Assembly: GCA_023678885.1 (NCBI GenBank)
Contig: CM042952.1
Coordinates: forward strand, 32,483,736-32,547,735
Source: Pogostemon cablin
Taxonomy: Eukaryota; Streptophyta; Magnoliopsida; Lamiales; Lamiaceae
Length of the DNA: 64,000 bases
Reading direction: 5' to 3'
Shown here in pieces: positions 55,423 through 64,000 of this stretch. Position 1 is the first letter of the stretch. Each line of letters begins with the position of its first letter. Below the pieces are notes generated by a model. That model saw only the letters and a program-made list of their open reading frames with translations, ran no database searches and was not told where the DNA came from. A program made the position numbers and the translations under genes.

Positions 55423-58400
55423 ATGGGGTTGATTTCGGGAATGGTGATGGGGATGCTGTTCGGAATCGCGTTGATGGCGGGTTGGAAGCACATGATCAAC
55501 AGCCGGAGCAATAAGCGGATCTCTAAGGTTATGCCTAATTTTGCATTTTCTTTTAGTTTTATTGAATTAATTGTTCGGTGTTCTTTATGAGTTTAGGGAT
55601 GTATGTAAATGTTGTTCTGGTTACTCTTCTTTTTAATTTGTGGACGTTTCACTGATTTTTTTGCTCGACTGTTAGTTCCGATACCTTAGATTGTGTTGGT
55701 TATATTTTTCATCTCAGAATTGTTTTTCTCTCATCAGGCAGTTAATGTTAAACTACTAAGCATGCTGAATAGGGATGATCTGAAGAAAATCTGTGGTGAT
55801 AACTTTCCAGAATGGATATCATTTCCTGTTTTTGAGCAGGTGATTGTGCATTCACACCTTTGTAATAGGCTTAGCACTTGGTAGGAATATCAAATTGGGA
55901 GTGAGCATTCCAAGGCTTAAAATGTTGGAAATGCACTTCTCTTGATAGCATAACTACATTAATGTGATCTCCATTTGTCCGAATAGAGTTGGTCATTTGT
56001 TGTTGCTAATTAATCCGCCTACAATTTCAGGTGAAATGGTTGAACAAGCACTTGAACAAACTCTGGCCGTTCATTGCAGATGTATGTTCTTCGTCTTATA
56101 CTCATTGCATATATTAGCCATGTCGCATGTAATTTAAGTTGGCTCAAACATATCTTCTGCTTCTGATGAAGTGTTAGCTTAAATTTGTATTAATCCATCA
56201 ATTTCCTCATTTCCTGGCATCTTGATGATGAGAAATAGTTTTCCATGATTACGCTGTGTATGAACCGTAATCTAAAGAACACCAATTGGATTTTTTTTAT
56301 TTTATTTTTGTTAATTGAAACCTAATTATTTTGATGTGAAATCATTAAATAAATTTGTAGTCTTATCATATTGTACTTCATCTTGAGAGGACAATTAACA
56401 AATTCGATTGAATGGAATAATGTTAGTAATATATTTTGTCAAATTAAGTCTCTCCCCTTCATCTTACCTGTAAAATTATACACCTTTACTACTCAAAATC
56501 ATACCCTGCTTTTTCTTTTTCTTTTTTTTTTTATCTATGATCTGTAGAATTTCATTCTGTTGGGTTCACCTTTGCAAGTTTTTTGAACTTTTCCTTTTTC
56601 CCAGGCAGCTGAGGCTATCATAAAAGATTCTGTTGAGCCATTGTTGGAGGAATACCAGCCTCCAGGGATTACTTCATTAAAGTTCAGTAAATTGTCCCTC
56701 GGAACTGTGGCTCCTAAAATTGAAGGTTGCAACTTTGTTTATAAGTTGTTATATTATCACTTGACATTGCTTGGTTTTTTGAGTCCATTGTCCACTTTGC
56801 CATTCTTTTGCATTATTCATATTATGGATGAACACAAAGTCAGGCAACTCGTTTTCTTTTTTCTACGTGGATTGTTTGAAGTACTGATAACTTGTTAATC
56901 TGTCTCATTTATATTTTTTTTGTCGCATATTATAAGAAATAATACACAATCAAAACTACCGCGCACATTTATTTTCTTTTATCTGCTGACGGGGGTGAAT
57001 TTATGGCTTAAAAAAAAAAACATATCCTACTTTTTTAAGACGTTATTTTTGTCTATTTTTATAACTTCTTCTCTATGAAATGTGATTTTATTCAACACAT
57101 TTGAAGGAATTCGAGTTCAGAGTCTTAAAGAAGGTCAAATTACTATGGATATTGACCTCCGTTGGGGTGGTGATCCAAACATAGTTCTAGCTGTTCAGGC
57201 AGCACATGTTGCTTCTATACCCATTCAGGTTTGTGCATCAAATAGTTCACCTCTTTCAAATGTCGGTGCTACCTGCTAAAGAGCTGTTCCTTTACTTTGT
57301 GATTCATTATGCTGCAATTGTTTGTTCTTTGTTTACATTCTAGAATTTTTTTTACTGAAATGTGAAGCTTTCTTTTCATTTTTCAGCTGAAGGATCTTCA
57401 AGTTTTCACTGTCGTCCGTTCTATTTTCCAACTTTCAGATGAAATTCCTTGCATCTCTGCTGTTGTTGTTGCTCTATTGGCAGAGGTCTGTTCTAAAAAT
57501 ACTAATTTTTTCTTGACCTAGAATCTAGATTCCAGTACACTCTAACTTTCTTGTCTTGTTTCCTGTCATTCAGCCAAAGCCGCGAATTGACTATATTCTG
57601 AAGGCTGTGGGTGGAAGTTTAACAGCTCTTCCTGGAGTTTCAGATATGATTGATGTAAGTTTTGATATTTTAATCGCTTTTAGAATTATTTTCTACATTA
57701 CTTGGACTGACTGTAATTTTATGGATGTAAGGATACTGTTAATTCAATTGTAACAGATATGCTTCAATGGCCCCACAGGATTGTTGTTCCTATTGGTGGC
57801 TTACCTGTAGATACAAGGTGACTCCCATCAGCTCTCTTATTTTCCTTGCTCTTATTATATTGTTACCTCACATGACATTTCACTTCTTGATGGTTTACCA
57901 TATTTTGAAATAGCAAAAAAATTTCTTCTTTAGGCATTTATGTTTGTCTGTAATGATTCCATTTCCTTAAGGTTTCACAAATATGAATGATCTTGCATAG
58001 TTTATTAAGTGCAAACTCTTAACCGTTTACTATCTCATCTTTGCAGTGAATTGGAGCTTAAGCCTGTGGGAAAAGTTACAGTAACCATCATGCAGGCAAA
58101 GGACCTAAAAAACATGGAGTTGGTTGGAAAATCCGACCCATATGTCGTTGTGCACATACGTCCGCTGTTTAAAGTTAAAACAAAAGTTGTGGACAATAAC
58201 TTGAATCCCGTTTGGAATGAGACATTTGAATTAATCGCAGAAGACAAGGAGACACAGTCCATCATTTTTGAGGTTTAAGTTTCTCCACTCTGTCCTTTAT
58301 CTGTTATACATCTCCTGCATTGAATCTTATTAAATTTTGGCCATAGTATTCAAGAACATAATCAAGTGATGTGTGAAGTTTGTGGGGATTAGTCTGTTTT

Positions 58401-59085
58401 GAAGTTTCTCTTCCCTATCTCACTGTTCATGTTTTGTTTGGTTAATTCTTGAGACGATACAACGGAAGTAATGTAATGATCTGGCGTGATTGAGCAGGTA
58501 TTTGATGAAGATATTGGGGATGACAAACGATTGGGGATAGCAAAGTTAGGTCTGATGGAACTGGAAGACGAAACAACCAACGAAAAGGAGCTAAGGCTAA
58601 TGCCATCACTTGACATGCTTAAAATCAAAGACAAGAAAGACAGAGGAACTTTAACAATAAAGGTAATTTGAATAGTCTTACAAAAAATTTCATAGTATAA
58701 TGTTGTTCCTTCGTATTTCAAGTTTGAGTGTTGGTGACAGGTGATGTATCATCATTTCAACCAGGAAGAGCAGTTGATTGCCCTTGAAGAGGAGAAGAGA
58801 ATGTTAGAAGATCGACAGAAACTGAAGGAAGCTGGAGTAATTGGGAGCACGGTGGATGCCCTTGATGGTGCAGCATCGCTCGTGGGTTCAGGTGTTGGTG
58901 CGGTTGGCACCGGCATTGGTACTGGGGTCGGTTTCGTGGGGAGCGGCTTTGGTGCCGTTGGGAGCAGCCTGAGTCGGGCCGGTAAATTTATGGGGAGGAC
59001 CATCGGGGGATCTAAAAGGAGTGGTTCCACCACCCCCATTAACTCCGTCGTTGAAAACGGGGGCGCGAAACCACGCCCAACCTGA
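55423..59085 (+). CDS. CLB1: SMP + C2 lipid-binding protein, CLB1/SYT7-like
   Basis: Eleven exons are 55423-55527, 55738-55839, 56031-56081, 56605-56725, 57107-57228, 57387-57485, 57574-57654, 57732-57817, 58047-58272, 58498-58662 and 58741-59085, giving 500 residues. Domains are: an N-terminal hairpin/TM (1-22), SMP lipid-transfer domain (about 67-250, with FPEWISFPVFEQVKWLN and QWPHRIVVPIGG), a single C2 domain (about 257-386, with VGKSDPY, NPVWNETF and acidic FDEDIGDD), a charged helix (390-415), a Gly/Val-rich repeat (about 420-460) and a Ser/Thr-rich tail. This architecture and wording match Arabidopsis CLB1 (synaptotagmin 7, At3g61050). Family members tether ER to plasma membrane and move or bind lipids in response to Ca2+. 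Intron 7 is only 77 bp. All splice sites are GT..AG and every phase closes. Confidence 0.95.
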
Positions 59086-59535
59086 TCACAAAGACAGCTC
59101 TTGTGAATTCGCCCCACTCTTTTAAAGTTTTGGATTGCTTCATGATAGTATTCATTTATATGCTCAATTGCTGTGAATATAAGTAAACTTGAAAGTTAAA
59201 ATTTTGGTTTATGAAACTTCAAATTCAGTAAAAAAAATATTTGTATCAATTTAATATCATAGCTGAGTTTTAGTTTAATTTTATCTAGTTTTTGCTGGAA
59301 ATCAACGACATTTGCTGAGGATTGATAAAAATATAATTAATAAAAAATAATATACCAGCTTGTTAATAAATGATTTTACCTATAAAATTATCATAGAGAT
59401 TCACTGGTGGGGTATGTCATGTGAACGAGAGGCTAGGGCACTGGCCATCAAGAGATTCAAGACAAAAGAGAGGTTGTTAAGGAAAAAGTATTCCAAAGGC
59501 TCACGTGACTCGCATTAAATCATATCACGTGACTC
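59086..59535. other. 3' region of CLB1-like gene and spacer
   Basis: Probable 3' untranslated region and AT-rich spacer; no gene seen. Confidence 0.55.
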
Positions 59536-60226
59536 ATATCAACCCATGTACGGGCAGCCCTAACGGACTTCGGGCAAATCGGACTTCGGGCTAAATCGGA
59601 TTTGTTTAAACGGATTACGAATAATTGAATCTAACACTAATTCTAATGGGCTACGGGTTAAACGAACCAGACTCGCGGTCTGTACGATAAAAAATATTTA
59701 AAAAATTATAAATTATAATTTGTTATAAATAATAGTATGATAAATTCAAAATTAACTAATACATTAATTAAAATTTGAGAGAATTAAGATTAATATATAC
59801 AAATATTATTAAAACATATAAATTAAAAGATTTTATGATAATTAAATTAATCTTAATATATTTATTTAAGTATTATTTTATTTATCAGAAAAATTATAGT
59901 TTAGAGTGAGAAAAAGGATGAGAAATAAATGAAATTAAAAGATGGTGAGAGTTTGTATAATGATGGGTTGGGTGTAGGGTGGGATGGGGTAGTTGGTTTA
60001 TAAATTATGGGTGTTAAAATTAATTAAACATAATAATAATAATTTTCAGTCATACGGGCCGGACCGGTTAACCCATGGTCCAGCCCTATTAGCTCACGGG
60101 CTAATCGATTCGGGCCAAAAAAATCAGAATATTAAACGGAATCAAATTTATTGACCCTAATCCTAATTTTTTTTCGGATTAATAGAATCAGGCTCACGGT
60201 TTTCGAGCTTATTAACAACTCTAATG
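59536..60226. mobile_element. hAT-like non-autonomous element (approximate ends)
   Basis: The left sub-terminal sequence is rich in GGGC/CGGACTTCGGGC. The right one has CGGGCCGGACCGGTTAACCC and TTCGGGCC. The right end TTATTAACAACTCTA is the inverse of a common hAT-type terminus. The left end (CGGGCAGCCCTAAC) is not a clear match, so the element may be truncated. There is no coding frame. Confidence 0.45.
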
Positions 60227-60765
60227 TATGTAGTGTTGCAAGCTGGACTCATAATTGTTCCAAATTTTATTTTATTTTGAAATAGATTTTTCAAAATTTT
60301 AAAAATTAAAGTATAACTCAATATTCACACCACATATTACATATATATTGATAAATGAATACAAGATCGATAAATTGTGAGTGTGAAGAATAAAAAAAAA
60401 GAAGATAATATTAATGTGTAAAAATGACGTGTCATTTTTTAAATTTAACAAAAATTGGTACAAAAAAAATATAAATACAATTATATTAAATTAAAAGTGA
60501 CCATTTCTTATTTTTAAAATTATTTTTACTCTGTTGCCCCTATTAAAGGAAATAATATGTATGTGATAAAGAAAAATTGGTACAAAAAAAAATATAAATA
60601 CTATTATATTAAATATAATATGTATGTGATAATTTTGCACAAGATTACTATATTATGGTTATTGTTACTCTAGTCAGTAGTTAGTTCTCCTAATTTGTTT
60701 CAGGTAAGTGAAGAGTTTAGTGGTCAGGTGGGCTAATTCACCTGGTTTAAATATCACCCAATTTT
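60227..60765. other. AT-rich spacer
   Basis: No gene was seen. AAAAATTGGTACAAAAAAAATATAAATAC occurs twice (about 60450 and 60571). The stretch AGTGGTCAGGTGGGCTAATTCACC near 60720 resembles the head of the SINE at 62617-62792. Confidence 0.45.
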
Positions 60766-60954
60766 CCCTTCGTCCCGATTAAAGTACATTATTTGTTTTT
60801 TGTACGTAGATTAATGAATGTTATTATTTTATGTAAAGTGTGTGATGGGTAATGGTGGATCATTGGTGAACAATTTTTATTAAAAGAGGAAAATTGTGCA
60901 ATTTGAATGAGATGCCAAATATAATAAAATGATAATATTTGGGTGTGACGAAGG
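60766..60954. mobile_element. Degenerate Stowaway-type MITE in esterase promoter
   Basis: CCCTTCGTCCCGATTAAAG at the left and GGTGTGACGAAGG at the right are decayed Stowaway ends. The interior TTTTTTGTACGTAGATTAATGA...GATGCCAAATATAATAAAAT matches the MITE at 1872. It ends ~175 bp before the carboxylesterase start codon. Confidence 0.65.
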
Positions 60955-61063
60955 TAACAAGGGTAACACATGAAGACGAATGTTGTATTTGTCATGAAAG
61001 TTTAAATGACGGAAACACCCTTTGGAAACCGATCGAGTTGCACAAGTGGCTACAGCAGTTGGT

Positions 61064-61072
61064 CTATATAAA
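61064..61072 (+). promoter_or_regulatory. TATA box of carboxylesterase gene
   Basis: CTATATAAA lies 55 bp upstream of the ATG, implying a short leader of roughly 30 bases. Confidence 0.7.
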
Positions 61073-61127
61073 CTCGTCCCATGCAAGATTAGCACACCAC
61101 ACACATTAACATACATCATAAACACAC

Positions 61128-62204
61128 ATGTCTTTTCTCCTCCTCTTCTTCTTGTTTCTTCTCCAATCATGCTCATCCCAGCAGCACACCTGGCAAGAAG
61201 CTTTCGACAATCTGGGCATTGCATGGAACCGTGACGGCACCCTAAACCGAACCGTCCGGTACCCAATGGTCGACCCGGATCCGTATCCCAACTCCGCCGC
61301 ATCGCCGCCGCAGATCGCCCTCTCTCAGGACTTCGTCCTCGGCCCCAGAACCAAAGCCTCCGTCCGCGTCTACATCCCCGTGAAACCCCCCAAGAAGACC
61401 AAACTACCCCTCATCATCTACCTCCACGGCGGCGACTTCGTCCTCTTCAGCCTCTCCACCGTCTTCTTCCACAGTTTCTGCAACCAGATCACCTCCCAGC
61501 TCCCCGCCATCGTCGTCTCCGTCGAGCACCGCCTCGCCCCAGAGAACCGCCTTCCCGTCGCCTTCGACGACGCTCTCAACGCCATCTTCTGGGTCCGGAA
61601 CCAGTCCATCGGGGCCGGGATCGGCGGCCGCGACCCCTGGTTCGACTACGCCGACTTCTCCCGAGTGTTCCTCCTCGGGAGCAGCTCCGGCGCCAACATA
61701 GTCTACCACACCGCCCTCCGAGCCCTGGATTTCGATCTCCGACCGTTGAGAATCCGAGGACTGCTTCTGAACCAGGGTTACTTCGGCGGAGTGAAAAGAA
61801 CACGGTCTGAAATCAGGCTGAAAGACGATCCTGTTGTCCCATTATACGTCAACGATGTTCTTTGGTCCCTGGTACTGCCCAAGAACCTTAACAGGGACCA
61901 CGAGTTCTGCAACCCGATATCCGGCGGGACTTACTTGGGTCGGGTTTACAGGCTACCCAAAGTGTACATCAAAGGCGACTATGGTGACCCGTTGGTGGAC
62001 AGATCGATCCAGTTGGGTCAGTTTCTGCAGTCTTGCGGAGTGCCATTGTATTATCGGTTCGATGAGGGAGGATCCCATGGAATGGAGCTTTCGAACACGA
62101 CAGCCGCTCAGATTCTGTACGATGATATAAAGTGTTTTGTGTATGATAACTGTGTGTATCTCAACACACAGGATCTATCTCACTTGAGCCATGCTGCTTA
62201 CTGA
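61128..62204 (+). CDS. CXE: Carboxylesterase (CXE, alpha/beta hydrolase-3), secreted type
   Basis: This intronless gene codes for 358 residues. A hydrophobic signal peptide (1-17) precedes the mature enzyme. The alpha/beta-hydrolase motifs are: oxyanion loop HGGD at 100-103, nucleophile elbow GSSSG with Ser186, Asp287 in GDYGDP, and His317 in EGGSHG. The phrase SVEHRLAPENRLPVAFDDA is typical of plant CXE, and LNQGYFGGVKRT and RDHEFCNP point to the CXE8/CXE9 branch. Such enzymes hydrolyse short-chain esters; the natural substrate here is unknown. The third Gly of the usual HGGG is Asp in this protein, which may alter activity. The C-terminal ~20 residues are an extra tail. The coding region is GC-rich. 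AATAAA lies near 62304. Confidence 0.9.
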   Translation: MSFLLLFFLFLLQSCSSQQHTWQEAFDNLGIAWNRDGTLNRTVRYPMVDPDPYPNSAASPPQIALSQDFVLGPRTKASVRVYIPVKPPKKTKLPLIIYLHGGDFVLFSLSTVFFHSFCNQITSQLPAIVVSVEHRLAPENRLPVAFDDALNAIFWVRNQSIGAGIGGRDPWFDYADFSRVFLLGSSSGANIVYHTALRALDFDLRPLRIRGLLLNQGYFGGVKRTRSEIRLKDDPVVPLYVNDVLWSLVLPKNLNRDHEFCNPISGGTYLGRVYRLPKVYIKGDYGDPLVDRSIQLGQFLQSCGVPLYYRFDEGGSHGMELSNTTAAQILYDDIKCFVYDNCVYLNTQDLSHLSHAAY

Positions 62205-62600
62205 TCCATCACCTCCTACACCATCTACTCCACTCCTTTTATTTTCTTTCCATTTCACGCTGAGTGAGTCTTCATTTTGTGTGTCACATGAAATGAATGA
62301 ATGAATAAAATGCCACCCTTTTGGGTTTATAAATTAGTGTTTTTGTTTAATTATATATTTTTCCTGAGTTGAAACCAAATTACTCAATAAATCTCATCAT
62401 TTTCCCTAAATTGATATTTCCCATTAGATTATTAGTTTTTATTTCTTATACCTATCACAAACATAAAATATAACAATACAATAAAATAGAAGGGAGACAA
62501 CTTTCATGCTATCTATTCAACCAGTAACGAAAAAAAGATTTTTCTTAAAATTTAATTTTAGGAGGCCAAGTGCCCACTCCTAACCTTATGTAGTTTCGTC
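62205..62600. other. 3' region of esterase gene and spacer
   Basis: Probable 3' untranslated region; no other gene seen. Confidence 0.55.
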
Positions 62601-62808
62601 ATTGTATCCAATATACTTTTTTTTTATCGGACAAAGTTAGTTGTTAGTATAGTTAGTTCACCAAATCTCCATGCACTCTAATTCTCTAAGTCTCCTTATA
62701 ACTCTCCTCATATTCGTTTTTAATGGGAATCGAACCCGGATCACTCACTTGTGTGAGAAGCCCGGTGGCCAAGTGAACTAGCCCACATGGTTATTGTATC
62801 CAATATAC
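62601..62808 (-). mobile_element. tRNA-derived SINE with target-site duplication
   Basis: The 16-bp direct repeat ATTGTATCCAATATAC lies at 62601-62616 and 62793-62808. Between them, on the minus strand, the element starts CCATGTGGGCTAGTTCACTT and has a pol III B-box GGTTCGATTCC (62736-62726). It runs to an A-tail seen as a T-run at 62617-62625. It is about 176 bp long and non-coding. The A-box is approximate. Confidence 0.85.
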
Positions 62809-63409
62809 TAGCCCAAAACCCAACATAATAAATCTCGTCAGCATAAATAAATAATTATAATATACGTACAGAAATAATAAAGGAACCCAATATTTTAGCT
62901 TCTTGCTTGTAAAATCCGACAATGCACTTGGTTGAAGTTTATCTTATTGATTTATAGAGTTTTTTTTTTTTTTAGGATTAATTTAACCAATACACATGTT
63001 AATATTACTTCTTATCGGAACTGTATATAACTTGGCAATTTGAGATGTACGTAGTAGTTGAACATTAAGGGAGGTGAATTCATGGTGTGAGGCTGTGCAA
63101 TGAACTTAATATATGGTAGCTAGAAAATAAGATGCAACATCGATTTAAATTTATTAATTATTACTAAAATCCTAATATATAGAACGACTCGTATATCCAA
63201 TCAATGAGGTATGGCCCATTTCCTCGTAAAGTACTTAATTTTCTCATATGTAATGTAATGTTGGACTGCATATATAATTAATGAGCTTCCTTTAATCAAA
63301 TAATTGAGCATAATAACTTTACAAGGAGTAGTGCGATTCTGCACCAACTTTGGAGAACATACTAATTCTAAAGCACTACTTTTTTAAAACGTTTCTCACA
63401 CACACACTA
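62809..63409. other. AT-rich spacer
   Basis: No gene or element was recognised. Confidence 0.55.
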
Positions 63410-63419
63410 TATAGCATAA

Positions 63420-63650
63420 GCTTAGTTGCTGCAGGGTGGGGGTGGGTTCGAATCCTGCTTTGTCATAGATTTGGCCTCTTGCAATCACAAGTTTAACAGT
63501 AAGCCCTCCTTATAAGCCATTTGAGACACATCCTGCGATTTACCTCCTCCACCAATCCCCAAGGCAGGGACGGTGGGGGCCCTAATGGTGAGGTACACCA
63601 TAATAGTAGTCCCCACCACATAATCAATCAGCTCATATGAACTTTCACAT
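63420..63650. repeat. Possible SINE fragment or other repeat
   Basis: GCAGGGTGGGGGTGGGTTCGAATCCTGC has a good B-box (GGTTCGAATCC). The following 180 bases are of mixed composition without a convincing frame. The A-box part and target duplications are not visible, so the call is tentative. Confidence 0.35.
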
Positions 63651-64000
63651 ATTAAGTCGCGCTGAAATTTTTTTTTAAATAACATCGTTTTACGGAAACT
63701 ATTTTATAACGAATAAAAAATGATAATAATTTTTTAAAATAATAGTATTAATCCCTCTTATTTTTCTTTAACTTTATTAGTCCATTTTACACCGTCTCAT
63801 AAAAATTTTCACCTACTTTAAAAAGTAAAAAATAAAGTAATTACCCTACCTATACTACCCATACATTTATTTAAAAGAAAAAAAATTAAAAACACTGATA
63901 CCTAATACTAAACATGCACAAGAACTGCCTATTCGAATTAGGGAATCGGCTCAAAAAGAACTGAAATCGAATGTATTCTAGTTCAATTTTATAGGGTTGA
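63651..64000. other. AT-rich end of window with family C fragment
   Basis: AAAATGATAATAATTTTTT and CACCGTCTCATAAAAATTTTC (about 63715-63812) look like a family C remnant. No gene was seen. Confidence 0.45.

Noticed and set aside
61404..61709. 101-codon acidic frame antisense to the carboxylesterase
   Set aside because: Shadow of a GC-rich coding region; the sense frame has full catalytic motifs.
62726..62792. tRNA gene on the minus strand
   Set aside because: It has a B-box but no complete cloverleaf; the A-tail and TSD identify a SINE.

Overview
This is nuclear DNA of a flowering plant, most likely a eudicot. The evidence is spliced genes with GT..AG introns, plant-specific families (AHL, early nodulin-like phytocyanin, CYP704-type P450, plant SMP-C2 lipid-binding protein, plant carboxylesterase), very AT-rich spacer DNA, and plant transposon types (Tekay-type Ty3/gypsy, plant L1-type LINE, Stowaway, CACTA and hAT MITEs, tRNA-derived SINE). 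An asterid such as a Lamiales species is only a guess. Nothing bacterial, viral or organellar was seen.

Layout. The left part (1-35 kb) has no recognisable host gene and is a nest of transposable elements in AT-rich DNA. Its main elements are an apparently complete 8.46-kb Ty3/gypsy retrotransposon (6015-14472; LTRs identical by eye, TSD TAGTG, one uninterrupted 1504-codon gag-pol frame) and a decayed 5.77-kb LINE on the minus strand (22019-27783; perfect 19-bp target-site duplication). Each sits inside an older, smaller repeat: the gypsy element in a copy of 'family A' (ends carrying GGTGCACCC) and the LINE in a copy of 'family B'. A third family, 'family C', carries the palindrome GTGAGACGGTCTCAC and recurs through the window.

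The right part (35.3-62.2 kb) holds six host genes. They are an intronless AT-hook/PPC protein (AHL, +, 35763-36635), a six-exon CYP704-like P450 (+, 47464-49888), a five-exon CCDC137-like basic nucleolar-type protein (-, 50190-51656), an early nodulin-like phytocyanin with a predicted GPI anchor (+, 52143-53726), an eleven-exon SMP + C2 protein of the CLB1/SYT7 type (+, 55423-59085), and an intronless carboxylesterase with a signal peptide (+, 61128-62204). I derived every exon boundary by matching reading frame to splice sites; all phases close and give proteins of 290, 494, 232, 208, 500 and 358 residues.

Between AHL and the P450 lies a composite pseudogene block (42.42-43.80 kb). A broken GH3 (auxin-amido synthetase) 3' part on the minus strand abuts a broken copy of the last three P450 exons on the plus strand. 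Two LTR-like blocks without coding regions lie nearby: 40687-42310 with a perfect 5-bp TSD, and 45549-46725 filled with CTTGAAG-type repeats.

The host genes do not form a pathway; they are independent neighbours. The CCDC137-like and phytocyanin genes are divergent and share a ~490-bp upstream region. That region also holds an unexplained open frame with protein-like composition. No previously undescribed multi-gene system is evident. The most unusual items are the intact young gypsy element with a changed zinc knuckle and structured LTR, the GH3/P450 pseudogene chimera, the three dispersed repeat families, and the leader/G-rich region of the AHL gene.
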